A DNA stretch of 64,000 nucleotides from Pyrus communis (GCF_963583255.1 NC_084813.1:23322953-23386952); one strand, 5' to 3'; positions 46,459-57,147 are shown, counted from the stretch's first letter. Program-made: numbers and translations. The notes: generated by a model from the letters alone, not told the origin.

Positions 46459-48000
46459 TCAAAGGGTTTCAAGACCTTTAGCAAATAGTGAAGCAAAAGC
46501 CTCCATATGATGTTTTTTCAAAACCAACCCGATGTCAACAGCTCCGCCACCATTCTTGCCATCTGCAAAAGTGATTATTCCGATTGTATGTATCCGAACT
46601 ACTTCGGTGCTCCTTGGCCTTCCCCATCCAAAATCAGTATCGTACATGTCAAACCGATGCGATCCAGCGGTCGTAAATACTCTCCGATGACCAGCACCAC
46701 TACTAGTCTGTTCATCAGAAGGGTAAAATATGGAAACCAAATTCTCCGCGCCATTCGTCAAAGTCCCGCCATCCAAACCCTTAATGGCTTCACTAATCGC
46801 ATTTACCGCTACAACCAACCCGTCTTCTCCTAGAAGTCCCTTTCTTTCTGCAAGTGCTACAGAGCCCGTTACACAGTTTCCAAAATAGTTTCCAGGCAAA
46901 GGAGGGGTTAAGCGCGACCGGCAGTCCACGCTAAATGCCATAGGTATTATTTGGCCCCCGTTTACTTCTTCTTGCTCTTCTTTCTCTGCTTTTAGTAAGC
47001 AAACCCATGTGTAGGCACACGTTAGAGAAAATGTCGACAAATGAACGGATCCATCATCTCCTTCCTGTTGTTTCCTGGTCCTGACCCATTTCCGTAAAGC
47101 TTGAATCTTTGCGCTCGTGAATTCGAAGTTGCCCCGAGTTGAATTTGATATCACTAGAGATTCATAGCCGGCTGCAACCATCAAGCTTCGATTATTTTGT
47201 CGTCTGTCCATGTTCAGAAACTGATTCAAGTAAATCTCTTCCAGTTGGAGACAGATGGGGTCTTTCAGACCCCGTCTGTCGTAAAATGGTTTGAGCTGAT
47301 CAGGCAAAACAATGTCATCAGATTTATGAACATGTTTGCATATGTGGGTCCATGATTTCAGAAACATGAAGAGAGTCTTGCCGTCAACAACTGCATGGTG
47401 CATGGATATTCCAATGGAAAAGCCGCGGCTGTTGGGAAAGACGGTGATTTGAAACACCATCACGGCGGCTTTTTCGTGAGATTTCGCCAGTTGGGGTACA
47501 AGAGGGTGGTATTCTTTGGCATCAATGTTAAAGTCATTGCTTGAGAGATGGTGGAAATCGGCATCAGATTCGGCTACTGTGAGGGAAACGGTGTCGCCTT
47601 TGACATAATTTAGGGTGGGTTTGGGGGAGCTTTCGGGCCAAGTGATGTTTCCGGCTAGAGGTAGAAAATGTTGGAGGGCGATAGAGAGAGAGGTTTTGAG
47701 TTTTGGAATAATTATTGAATGAAAGAAGAGTAGGGTATCTGCCGGGGAAGAGCAAGGCAATATGTCATAGAAGAAAAGGCGATGGAAGGGTGGATACCTT
47801 AGCCATACGAGGTCTATGAAGGTTAGAGGAAGAGACAAGTCCTCTTGAGCCGGTAGAGTGTGATTGACTTGAGATATTGCTTCTGACGTAACGGCATCTA
47901 CATCGTACGTAAGTTTCTCAACTTGAGCTGGGATGGCCAAGGCGGCCGACGAGCCTGGTTGTGGAGCTACCCTGCAAACTTGAATGAATTTCAATGCCAT
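46459..48000 (-). CDS. BAHD acyltransferase, anthocyanin/phenolic-glucoside acyltransferase-like (intact, 513 aa)
   Basis: An intronless frame of a cytosolic acyl-CoA-dependent acyltransferase. The catalytic HxxxD motif is HAVVD (residues 202-206), in SMHHAVVDGKT. The structural motif DFGWG is at 456-460 and YFGNC at 372-376, the latter typical of the clade that transfers malonyl or hydroxycinnamoyl groups to flavonoid and phenolic glycosides. Clade is inferred from motifs; acyl donor and acceptor cannot be read from them. The protein is about 40-60 residues longer than usual. Part of this is an extra segment at about residues 18-54 between VCRVAPQPGS and LSLPLTFIDLVWLR, where relatives have only a short linker. 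It stays in frame and has no splice signals I can support, so I keep it. The ATG at 48000 gives the normal N-terminal motif. Confidence 0.9.
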   Translation of the reverse strand: MALKFIQVCRVAPQPGSSAALAIPAQVEKLTYDVDAVTSEAISQVNHTLPAQEDLSLPLTFIDLVWLRYPPFHRLFFYDILPCSSPADTLLFFHSIIIPKLKTSLSIALQHFLPLAGNITWPESSPKPTLNYVKGDTVSLTVAESDADFHHLSSNDFNIDAKEYHPLVPQLAKSHEKAAVMVFQITVFPNSRGFSIGISMHHAVVDGKTLFMFLKSWTHICKHVHKSDDIVLPDQLKPFYDRRGLKDPICLQLEEIYLNQFLNMDRRQNNRSLMVAAGYESLVISNSTRGNFEFTSAKIQALRKWVRTRKQQEGDDGSVHLSTFSLTCAYTWVCLLKAEKEEQEEVNGGQIIPMAFSVDCRSRLTPPLPGNYFGNCVTGSVALAERKGLLGEDGLVVAVNAISEAIKGLDGGTLTNGAENLVSIFYPSDEQTSSGAGHRRVFTTAGSHRFDMYDTDFGWGRPRSTEVVRIHTIGIITFADGKNGGGAVDIGLVLKKHHMEAFASLFAKGLETL

Positions 48001-48270
48001 TGGATTATTGGATCAGAGTTTGGATATAAAATGAAGAAGATTTTAATTAATGAAGTGTTTATGTGATGATGGTTAGATTGGGGACTTGATGTATCAAGTT
48101 TGACATTGCGTAATGACATGATCAAACATATTTAATTCATTGGTTCATCCAAAATTTACGTGCCTAATCACTTGATTAAACATATTTAATTCACTTGTTC
48201 ATCCAAAATTTACGTCAAAGCAAAAGTCCCTAGGGATGCTGCCTTCATTGGTTCCAAGACAATATCGATT

Positions 48271-48297
48271 AATATATATATATATATATATATATAG
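48271..48297. repeat. (TA)n microsatellite
   Basis: About 13 AT units in the flank of the live SpoU gene. Absent at the matching place at 32525. Confidence 0.9.
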
Positions 48298-48345
48298 AAA
48301 ATTATGAATACAACTAGAAAATAAAGGAAGCAACTACCGATGCTC

Positions 48346-50659
48346 GTTAATTTTTCATCCATCAAGAGTTTCACTTTACAAAAAATCTTCGAAAATTACT
48401 AGCCGAATTCGCTAGACACATTCCATTTTCATTCCTTCTTTTTTTTGCTAAAAAAAATGGTAGTAGTGGGTTATCACTTCGAGCCGGATCGCTGTTTTTA
48501 TGGAAAACTCTCTTCAAAAGGTTCCTTTACAAACGGATGATCGAACCCCTGACATTCCTAAAGATGGTACTAAAAAAAACCGCCCAACTTGTGGCATAGC
48601 CAGCTTTTATCCACTAGACCAAACCCAATTGGGTTTTATTTTCATTTATTCTTCAATACAAGCCGGAGCCCACTTCATTAAAAAGTAGAAAAATAAAATA
48701 AAAATGTCGAAGAAAAAAAAAACTCAAATTGCAGGTTTGACAAAAAAAATAAAAATAAATAAAATTCAAATAGCAGACTTCATTACAAGCTGGACCAATT
48801 CATTAAAAATATAACAATCGGATCATGTTTATGAGGATCCGAGAATTTTTTTAATTATATTCATTTTATCGTATATCGTGGATCAGTTTTTATGTGTTTA
48901 ATTTTAAATTTAAAAAATTCAAATTAATTTATAATCGCACCATATATAATAAAAAAGACACAATTAAAAGATGAGAGTTTTAACGAAAAGTTTATGGTAC
49001 TGTTCAATTTAACGAAAAACCATATTTTTACATTAAAAATTTAATCTTGTTACTATTTATTTTACCTTTTATTTTATCATTATCGTTAAAACTCAAAATT
49101 TTCAAACCTTTCCCATTAATTTTCCTTTAAAGATCTCTAAAATTTTCCCAAAGAGAATGGACAAGTGTACTATCTCGTCATGAAAAACTCAAATGGCAGA
49201 AGACTTTAGTACAAACTAGGACCCACTTCTTAAATTAAAAATAAAAAAATTGTCATTGAAAACCTCAGGAAAGAGATCCTTTTCAGATCCCAAGGATCCT
49301 AACCATCCGGATCTCGCTGACCTCCCTGTACCAGCACTCACCTTCCCCTTCCCCTCCCACCCCAATTCCCACTGCATCTTTCCCCGACCTTCACTCCTCC
49401 ATTTTTCTTCTTCTTCTTCTTTCTTTGTCTGCGATTCAGCTTCGTCGATCGTCGGGGTATAAGAAGGCAACGATGTTGAGGAGAATGAGAGAGTGAGAAA
49501 GTTAAAAAGGAAGACAGATCACAACCGCATGATTTTATACGAATGACGGAGATCCGCAGGATCTGGAAGGTTGGGATCCGAAGATGATTTTTTCCCAAAA
49601 ACTCAAACAACAAAATAAAAGAGTGATATTTGACATTAGGCTTTTCTCATTTTACCTTTTAATAAACAATAAAAGAAAACAAGAAATTGCTAAATGGTAA
49701 CTTGATCTTGCTCTTGCTCCGTTGATGTGTGATAAAAAAGGCCATGTGTTTTTAATGTGAACACTCTTTGGACATGAATACAATCAGGTGATGACGAGAT
49801 GGTCTCATGTTCTGAAATACCCGACTCTCCTTTGCCCTCTCTCTCTTTTCTCCCTACCCATTCCCCCTCACAGCATCCCACCTCCTCTGCTTCCCCCACC
49901 AGTCCAGTCGTCTTCCTTTTTTTTTTTTTTCTTTTTTTTTCTTAAACTATCTCTTGAGCTTGTTTCATATTTGGGCTTATTTGACGTTCATATTTGGGCT
50001 TATTTGACGTTTTTTGCCCATTTGTACTGCTTTCTGTCATTTACTTTTTTCTTCCTCTATCTCCTCCTTAGACGTGATATTCCATCCCCGCCCCATCATG
50101 CTCGGATTGGTAGGTTCTGTTCAGAAATTAAATATTATATACACTTCCCCTCCCCCGCTTGTACTGCTTTATGTCATTTACTTTACCTTCCTCCCTCCTC
50201 CTTAGACGTGATATTCCATCCCCGCTCCATCATGCTCGGATCGGTTGGCTCTGTTCAGAAATTGAATATCATATACACTTCCCCTCCCCCAACCGACATG
50301 TCGGATCTCAATCGGGGTCAAGTGTTCTACAACCTCCATCACGATTTACATACCCCTTAGCCTCACTTTCTACCCACAAGATACTTTGTATATATTTGCA
50401 AGGATTCGTTAAAGAGATTTAGATCTAGTGTCTACCCTCTTGGTTCAGAGTTTGACTTCCTCCGAAGACGTGATAACTACAACGGTCTGGTTTACGCTAA
50501 TTGAGATTAGGGTTTTTGGTTGTTTGTTTTTTACAACTTATGTGAGCCTCTCGTTGTGTGCTGCTCTCATTTTGTTTGAGCCTTTTACTTTATTTGTTGT
50601 TGTTTACCTGACTCTTTTTGAACCTTGTACTAGTTATTAATTAAAGTAATCTTGTTTGA
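48346..50659. mobile_element. ~2.3-kb insertion in the live SpoU 3' flank (unknown type)
   Basis: Comparing 32480..32640 with this copy, homology is lost after GAAGCAACTACCGATGCTC and resumes at GACCATAAAGAAAAAACGGG (50659). The interior has no domain-bearing frame. It includes a minus-strand tRNA-like stretch (GGTTCGATC B-box near 48540, TAGTGGATAAAAG near 48620) that could be a SINE, a weak inverted repeat rich in GGATCC/AGATCC at about 49250..49590, and a tandem duplication at 50024..50293. A composite of several insertions is likely. Confidence 0.45.
50024..50293 (+). repeat. ~130-bp tandem duplication
   Basis: The block CTGTCATTTACTTT... TTAGACGTGATATTCCATCC ... CACTTCCCCTCCCCC occurs twice back to back with several substitutions. 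A smaller 22-bp tandem pair (CATATTTGGGCTTATTTGAC) lies just before it at 49967..50010. Confidence 0.9.
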
Positions 50660-51007
50660 CCATAAAGAAAAAACGGGAGAAGAACGACTAGGTAATTAAT
50701 TTCATTGATTCAAGCTGTCCTATCACTAGAAAGTAAAGAATCATTGAGAGAATAGACAACCAAATGACAATTCTTGGCCCGAACATGCTTGGTTACCGAG
50801 GTAAGCTCTCATGCTGCCCTGTCTACACTGCATGTGATGTCGCACCAAGCTTTGCTTTCAATCGGACATGGCCACTTTGTCCTCTTGGTTGGCTTCAGAG
50901 AATTCTTGTTATCTTCTGCTCCTTTTGGTGATTGCTTTCTCATAAGAAATTTGGAGAACACGTTTGTTTAACATCATCCGGGCAATCAAAAATCAGAAAA
51001 GGGTCTC
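50660..51007. other. 3' flank of the live SpoU gene
   Basis: Homologous to 32600..32950 and contains no gene of its own. It probably includes the 3' UTR of the methyltransferase. Confidence 0.6.
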
Positions 51008-53258
51008 TCAAATCTTTGACGTGAGCAGAGATGCCTTCCGCTTTACATACTCACGTGCAATGCTGATTGAACTCTTGCTATGCCGCAGAGAGAATTCAGC
51101 GAGTAGAATTTGGCTCTCTTCAAATGTCAGATCCCCATGGCTACCCTGTATATTTGTGTGCAACAGTTATTAACATCTAATGCTTGAAACTTCAGTAAGC
51201 ACACAACTGCTTTGTATGATTACTATTGCTTTTGTGAAAAAAAGAACGTCACAAGATAGTGAAATTGAGTTGCAATTATCTAGTGCTTGATACAAACTTT
51301 GACATGAATGCTGCTGTAGTCTTGACCCATAGACACATGATTGTAGAAGAATGAGGGAAGAAAAGAGGGTTGAAAACTGATTCTGGCTTAACATAATGCC
51401 ATGCAAAATGGAAGTTCAATTGCACATATATAAAGTTCAGAATGAATTTCCAAAACGACATCAATAGCCGGCATAAAATGTAGGGTTTTATGATTTTCTT
51501 GTAATTTATTGTCAATGCCTTTTCCATTATAAAAATCCAAGCAATGAACATGAATAAACTAGTCATGAATGCAAATTTCCGAATAAAAAGAAAAACGATA
51601 ACAGGAGTGGATGCCTTATTCAGTACAGAAAGAATAACGGTAGAGTTGTTACCAGGCGAGATGTTCTATCACAAACTGCATGGTGCATGAGAAGGCCTGC
51701 AGCAACTGAAACATTGAAAGAGTCGACCATGCCTTTCATCGGAATACTGCAATGCAAATCTGACAAAGCCAGGGCCTCATCACTTATTCCCCTAAATTAG
51801 ACATTGCACTCAAATTAACATCGAGGAAGAACATATCTAAGATGTAATTTTCTTGATGTTATTAACTTTTTCTTGGTTGAATTTCTAAATCCTTCATCAG
51901 ATGTACAAGTATATCCAAAAATTTGATATTGATCACAGAGACACAAAAGTGTATCAGCTTAAAAATGAACAAAGAACCCGCTTGGATGATATCGAAAAAT
52001 ATAATGATCACTAAATAGGAAAACGTGTTATACCTATTTTCATTTCCGACTACAATCGCAGTTGGGCAAGACCAATCCATGTCGTATATAGACACCTTAA
52101 AATACAAAATGGAAGAATAACTCAGATACATGCTTGAGATTAAAACTGTGGAACATCTTTTCAAAACAAACAAAATAAACAGCAGAAGAAAGTGGATAAT
52201 TACCGCATCCGTTCCCAAATGCGTTGTGGCAATTCGATACCCTCGCGATTTTAGAACTTCAAAGCACTCAGCAGTAGAGTTCCAAATTTCAATGTCCAAC
52301 CATTTCTCCGCTCCCATACTGACATGGCGATTGTCTCTATATCTGAAACAAGATCAAGCTGAGGTTAACAAAGTTAATTCGACTACTAAGAACCGGACAA
52401 CTTCAATTAAACTTACCAATACAAATTAAACAAAGCCAACCCTGATTACCAATTCACTAAAAAACCACATACCAACAAACAATTTAGAAAAAAAGAAATC
52501 TTCTTTCTGGTTTTTTTTTTCAAAATTTTAAGCTAAAACCAGACCCCTTTCACCTCAAATGCCGTTGCACCTTTTGGAGTCGCAGGATACCACATGAACC
52601 GACTGAAACCCGAGTGCATCCGCAGACCGAAACGCCGCCGATACATTGCCGAAATCTCCCAATCCTTCAACCACCAGACACACCCCGTAGCTCCGATTCT
52701 TCACCACTTTCCTAAACTTCTCCTTCCTCACATCCATTATGTACGGATCCACCGCTTCAAGCACCTCACCGCTGTTGAGAACAGCACCTTCACCGCAGCT
52801 GAACTTGTCGAGATAAGGGAACCACCGACCGCCGATTTGGTGCGCGGACTCGTGGCGGCGTTCCATTTTCATGAGGCGCGCGACGTCGTTTTTCTTCCTC
52901 AGAAGCTCCTCCACGGTGTCCTGCGTCGGGTTCTCCGGTGGTTCTAGGGTTGAGTCCGCGGAGTGAGCTTCGTCTGTGAAATCTGCGGCGGCTGCTTCGG
53001 ATGAAATTGAAGCGTACGGACGCGAAGGAACATTGTACGGAGCAAGCCTGAGCGCTAATTTCAAATTCAAATACAAAATTGAGTTAGAAATGTGCGTATG
53101 AGTGCCGAGGGAGAGAGAAAGAGAGTACCTTGGTTGGGAGGAAGCGGAGAGAAGCGGAGGGAGGGGGAGTGGAGGAGAGAGACGGTGGGTCGATTGGTTC
53201 GGAGGGTGGAGGTGACTGAGGAGAGAGATGTACGGAATAGGGTTTTGCAGGCGCTCAT
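51008..53258 (-). CDS. SpoU-family (SPOUT) tRNA/rRNA 2'-O-ribose methyltransferase (intact, six exons, 363 aa)
   Basis: Exons on the minus strand: 53129..53258, 52571..53054, 52204..52342, 52034..52095, 51653..51791 and 51008..51145, all with GT-AG borders and consistent phase, totalling 1092 bases. The enzyme transfers a methyl group from S-adenosylmethionine to a ribose 2'-OH in structured RNA. The three trefoil-knot motifs are present: motif 1 DFGNVSAAFRSADALG (177-192, with Arg186), motif 2 VVGNENRG (266-273) and motif 3 IPMKGMVDSFNVSVAAG (288-304). The Ser/Thr/Arg-rich acid-free first 43 residues suggest an organelle targeting peptide (inference). It resembles plant single-copy SpoU proteins such as Arabidopsis At4g15520, recalled, not searched. 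A dead paralogue (32951..35304) and two orphan first exons (9616, 60877) derive from it. It is divergently arranged with UGT-A. Confidence 0.92.
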
Positions 53259-54254
53259 TTTTTTTTTGCAGTAATTTTGGCGCCAAGGCGGCGGACGACG
53301 GAGAGTGAGAGGCTCAGCAGGGCCCGGGGAGCTGTAGGCGTTTTTTTCTCGTTTCGGATAGCGTTTCGATGATAGATCTTTATCGATACGACGTCGTTTA
53401 TACCAAGTATAGTACAGACGGTTTGGGCCTTGGTTTCAGCCACCGCCAGGGCCCACTGGGCTCATTTGTAGAACCCGATTACGTTAACCTGGGTCGGGTC
53501 CTTGTCGTTTTATTTTTTCTTTTGATAGGGTCGTGATTGATTTAGTCAATGATGCACAGTAACCTATTATAACCTTTAGTAATAATAAATACCCACTTGA
53601 CATTAATTAATCATAGACTACTAAACAACTCCCAGTACACTGAGAGTCCACACAATTAATTTATGTCTCTTTTTGTGTCACGTCAAGAGACATCTCGTCA
53701 TATGTAAAAATTTCTTCCGTATAATTTTTTATCTATTGACACCATGTGGGTTGGTAGATGTGCTTTGTAAGTTCATATAATATCAAGGTAAATCTTTGTT
53801 TACTACTTTTATGTTTTATGGTTTTCAATATTTAGTATATTAATTTTTTTTGTTTTAGAGTCATATGTAAAGTGTAAATTTTGAGACAATCTTATACATA
53901 TGTCAGTCAAATGTTAAGTTTGATGTTAACTGATGATGTGACATCTATGTAGACAATAAATCGGCGTGACATGTCATCAAGGGTCCACATGGAATATTAA
54001 AAATTAAAAAAAAAACAATTTATAATTTTAAATTTTAAAAATTAAACAACCAAACCTAAACCTAAAAAACCAATATGAGTTCATCTATCTGTTTCTTCTT
54101 CCCCACCCAATCCAGCGACCAACCTCTCTTTTCTATTCTCCCTCTCTGCTCCGCCCTGCTTACCTGACGACCCTCTCCCTCCCTTCTCTCCTCACTCAAC
54201 TCCAAGTATCTCTCCCCCCACTCCTCAATCAGCATCGCCGTTGTCCCCTCGCTC

Positions 54255-54545
54255 TAGCAAATCACCGAAACTCCTCCACAATTAACTCACCGACTCCGCC
54301 GTTCCCCAAATCTCCCTCATGACCCTCAACGACCTCAAATCCCCACTCTTGTCTAGTTTTCGACCCAAGACCGGACAACCCATGTCTCAAATTCTGACCA
54401 AAATCATCGCCATTGTCGCTACTTGAATCTTCAGCGGCTCCGACCAGCTGTGGGAAGAGCTCATCGACTATGTTTACGTCTCCATTACCGGCTCCAACGT
54501 CACTCAAGAAGTCTAAGAAATGGGATTCAGGATGTAGGGCTCCTG
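54255..54545 (+). pseudogene. Possible captured gene fragment, importin-beta/HEAT-like
   Basis: Within the extra DNA, one plus-strand frame with a few stops reads SLMTLNDLKSPLLSSF, MSQILTKIIAIVAT and SGSDQLWEELIDYVYVSITG. The order and spacing recall the N-terminal HEAT repeats of importin-5 type receptors (LKS-LL ... KS-S-KL-DTV-ELA ... W-ELL-F---). Similarity is weak by eye. It may be a fragment picked up by a transposon. Confidence 0.35.
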
Positions 54546-55098
54546 CGTCTCTCTCACTCACTTTCTCTCTCTAAAAAGAAACGCTAACTTTCTCTCTCCA
54601 AACATTTTTTTTTCCGCTTTCTCTCTCTTGGATTCGTGTGGTTCTGGGCCTTCAATGGTGTGAGATTAGGGTTAGACCTGCAAGATTGTCAAGGATCTAG
54701 AGCAAAGAAACAAGAGAGGGGAGGAACAATGACGTCGGTAGAGAAAGAGAGGAGAAAAGGGAAGGAGGGGGTCGGGGTTGAGGTAGGGAACGGAGAGGTA
54801 TGGGTTTAGGAGGAATGCATAAACTTTTGGTTTTAGTAAAAAAAAAAAGTTGAGATTTTTCATGGTTTAGGGGGTATTTGGGGCTAAGATTTGATATGGG
54901 TTTTGAAAGTTTTAGCTCGATTTTTATAGGGTTGTTGATTTTTTCTGGATTTTGGAGATGAAGATTGAGATGGCTTTAGGAGGAGGGGTTTGGGGTTTGG
55001 GATGATGCAGTTTTAGAAGAGAGAAGGGAGGGAAGGGGTGCAGGTTGCAGAAGAGAGAAGGGAGGGAGAGTAAAGCATTGATGTACATAATCATTAAT
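54546..55098. other. Purine/pyrimidine-rich stretch within the divergent block
   Basis: CT-rich then GA-rich sequence with repeated GAAGAGAGAAGGGAGGGA (near 55014 and 55050). No gene seen. Confidence 0.45.
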
Positions 55099-55740
55099 TT
55101 GTAAGTATATGCTTATGAGATGTGTCACATTACGAAAGAGACACCTCGTTATATGTAAAAATTTCTTCTGAATAATTTTCTACATGTTGACACCGAGGGA
55201 GGTAGTAGATGTGTGTTATATGTTTATATAGTCTCAAAGAAAGAGCTATAGGTTGCAAATGTACATTAAATCGGTTAAGTAAGACAGTAAATAAGCATCT
55301 TTATACTCAAGTTCGATCTCTCTTTCTATACATTAGATTAGTTTAAAATAAAGCATTGTTGAAGAAATTGAAGCATTCCATCACCTAAAGTCATTATAAT
55401 TGACAAAACCGGATTAGGATTTTCTCCCGTCCTATTTTCATCTCCTTCCCTCTCATCTTATCACACTTTCTGCTTTATGTTTCTCTCTCTTTATAAAGAA
55501 GTCAATACAAGATGTTGACGTGATTTAATCGTGACCGTTCAAATAGGAGGAAAAAAAAAAGAGAATCCTATTCCGTAAATCCAAATCCTTGGATTTTGTG
55601 GGGAAGGTTTGGTCAAACATGTGATTACCAATCTACTCATTTTCCAAATGGTGACTATTATTAAATAAGAACGCTACTGATACATGTAAGTATTCATTGT
55701 CAATCTACTCTTCTGGCATCTTTACTTCTTTCCCACCACA

Positions 55741-57147
55741 ATGTCAAACACCGCAGCTCCTCCTCCTCCTCCTCCTCCTCACATAGCCCTATTGCCTAGT
55801 GCCGGAATGGGGCACTTGACCCCCTTCCTCCGCGTCGCCGCCATGCTCTCCTCTCGGAACTGCACCGTCAGCCTGATCACCGCTTGCCCTTCTGTCTCCG
55901 CCGCGGAGTCCGCCCACATTTCTTTCTTCCTATCCCAACATCCAAAAGTCAACCACATTGAGTTCCAAGTCATTTCCTCCCCGAATCCCACCACCGACGA
56001 TCCATTCTTCCTCCAATTCGAAGCCACCACCCGCTCCGTCCACCTTCTCTACCCTTCGCTTGCCGCTTCATCCCCGCCTGTCTCAGCTATATTTTCCGAC
56101 TTTGCAGTGGCTTCTAGTATTGCCTCAGTCGCCGCCGACCTCGGCGTCCCCAACTACAGCATCTTTACCACCTCATGTAGATTTTCCTGCCTCATGGCCT
56201 ACCTCCCAACCCTTCTATCGAACCCTTCCTGTTTTGCAAGCGATCTCAAAGAAGTCAACGTCCCCGGAATCACTCCATTGCCTATTGGAAGCATTCCTCC
56301 TCCATTTAAAAACCCTTATCATCTTTTCACATCAATAATCGCCACAAATTCTCGAGCTTTGTCCAAATCCAAAGGGATCCTAATGAACACTTTCGAAGAT
56401 TTTGAACCGGAAACTCTAGCAGCTATAAACAGTGGGATGGTTTTAGAAAATCTCCCACCGATTCTTCCGATCGGACCGTTAGATACCTTCGAGGCCAAGA
56501 AAGAGCAGGACGAAGACGGAGACTATCTGTCATGGCTAGACAGGCAGCCGGCAGAGTCAGTAGTTTACGTGAGTTTCGGAAGCAGAACAGCCATGTCGAA
56601 TGAGCAGATTAAAGAGCTCTCAGATGGGTTGGAGAGGAGTGGATATAGGTTTTTGTGGGTGCTCAAAACAAGTAAGGTCGACAAAGAGGACAAGGAAGAT
56701 CTGAAAAGCCTGCTTGGGGAGCCGTTTTTGGACAGGACAAAAAGCAGAGGAGTAGTAGTGAAGGGGTGGGGGAGCCAGCAGGACATTCTCGAGCACGCGG
56801 CTATTGGCGGGTTTGTGAATCACTGCGGGTGGAATTCGGTTATGGAGGCGGCGCAAAAAGGGGTACCCGTGCTGGCCTGGCCGCAGCATGGGGATCAGAG
56901 CGTGAACGCGGAGGTGGTGGAGAAGGCAGGGTTGGGAATATGGGAGAGGAGTTGGGGTTGGGGGGTTGGAGGGGTGGTGGTGGGTGGGGAAGAGATAGGG
57001 AGGAAGATCGTGGAGTTGATGGAGGATAAGAAGCTGAGGGGTTTGGCTAGGAAGGTAGGGGAAGATGCTAAGGAGGCTACTGCCACTGGTGGGAAATCTC
57101 AGAAGGTGTTCAATGAAGTTTTGGAATATTTGACGCAGAAGAACTAA
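55741..57147 (+). CDS. UGT-A: UDP-glycosyltransferase, UGT708-like, intact (468 aa)
   Basis: A single-exon family-1 glycosyltransferase predicted to move a sugar from UDP-glucose to a small acceptor in the cytosol. The catalytic His is His25 in GMGHL, and its charge-relay Asp is probably Asp120 in IFSDFAVAS. The 44-residue UDP-sugar (PSPG) box runs from Trp343 to Gln386, with HCGWNS and WPQHGDQ; the final Gln favours glucose as donor. The WERSWGWG segment (401-408) after the box and the LPSAGMGHL start resemble the UGT708 group, which includes flavonoid and dihydrochalcone C-glucosyltransferases; C- against O-linkage cannot be decided here. The N-terminus carries a run of eight prolines from a CCT repeat that varies among copies. 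Four partial or broken UGT-A/B paralogues and one edge fragment surround it, making this the only intact copy in view. Confidence 0.93.
   Translation: MSNTAAPPPPPPPHIALLPSAGMGHLTPFLRVAAMLSSRNCTVSLITACPSVSAAESAHISFFLSQHPKVNHIEFQVISSPNPTTDDPFFLQFEATTRSVHLLYPSLAASSPPVSAIFSDFAVASSIASVAADLGVPNYSIFTTSCRFSCLMAYLPTLLSNPSCFASDLKEVNVPGITPLPIGSIPPPFKNPYHLFTSIIATNSRALSKSKGILMNTFEDFEPETLAAINSGMVLENLPPILPIGPLDTFEAKKEQDEDGDYLSWLDRQPAESVVYVSFGSRTAMSNEQIKELSDGLERSGYRFLWVLKTSKVDKEDKEDLKSLLGEPFLDRTKSRGVVVKGWGSQQDILEHAAIGGFVNHCGWNSVMEAAQKGVPVLAWPQHGDQSVNAEVVEKAGLGIWERSWGWGVGGVVVGGEEIGRKIVELMEDKKLRGLARKVGEDAKEATATGGKSQKVFNEVLEYLTQKN

Larger units (their letters stand above)
53259..55740. promoter_or_regulatory. 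Divergent SpoU / UGT-A intergenic block, expanded by ~1.5 kb
   Basis: The outer parts match 9746..10477 and 61004..61794. A ~125-bp stretch (ending near 53785: ATGTAAAAATTTCTTC ... GTAGATGTG) recurs near 55110..55235, and between these two copies lie about 1.3 kb absent from the other divergent blocks. Both promoters must lie here, but I see no firm TATA box. The ATG-to-ATG distance is 2.5 kb against about 0.75 kb in the sister blocks. Confidence 0.6.

Noticed and set aside
48490..48640. A possible tRNA gene on the minus strand
   Set aside because: B-box-like and A-box-like motifs are present, but no cloverleaf can be drawn: the spacing between boxes is too long and the acceptor stems do not pair. 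At best it is SINE debris.
49788..50422. Frames of 190 and 87 residues, Ser/Pro/Phe-rich
   Set aside because: They derive from a CT-rich tract and a 130-bp tandem duplication, and read in more than one frame with no domain.
52555..53286. Long minus-strand frame of 243 residues beginning MAPKLLQKK
   Set aside because: It reads through intron 1 of the SpoU gene. The splice-consistent six-exon model, supported by the paralogue and by motif continuity, explains the region better.
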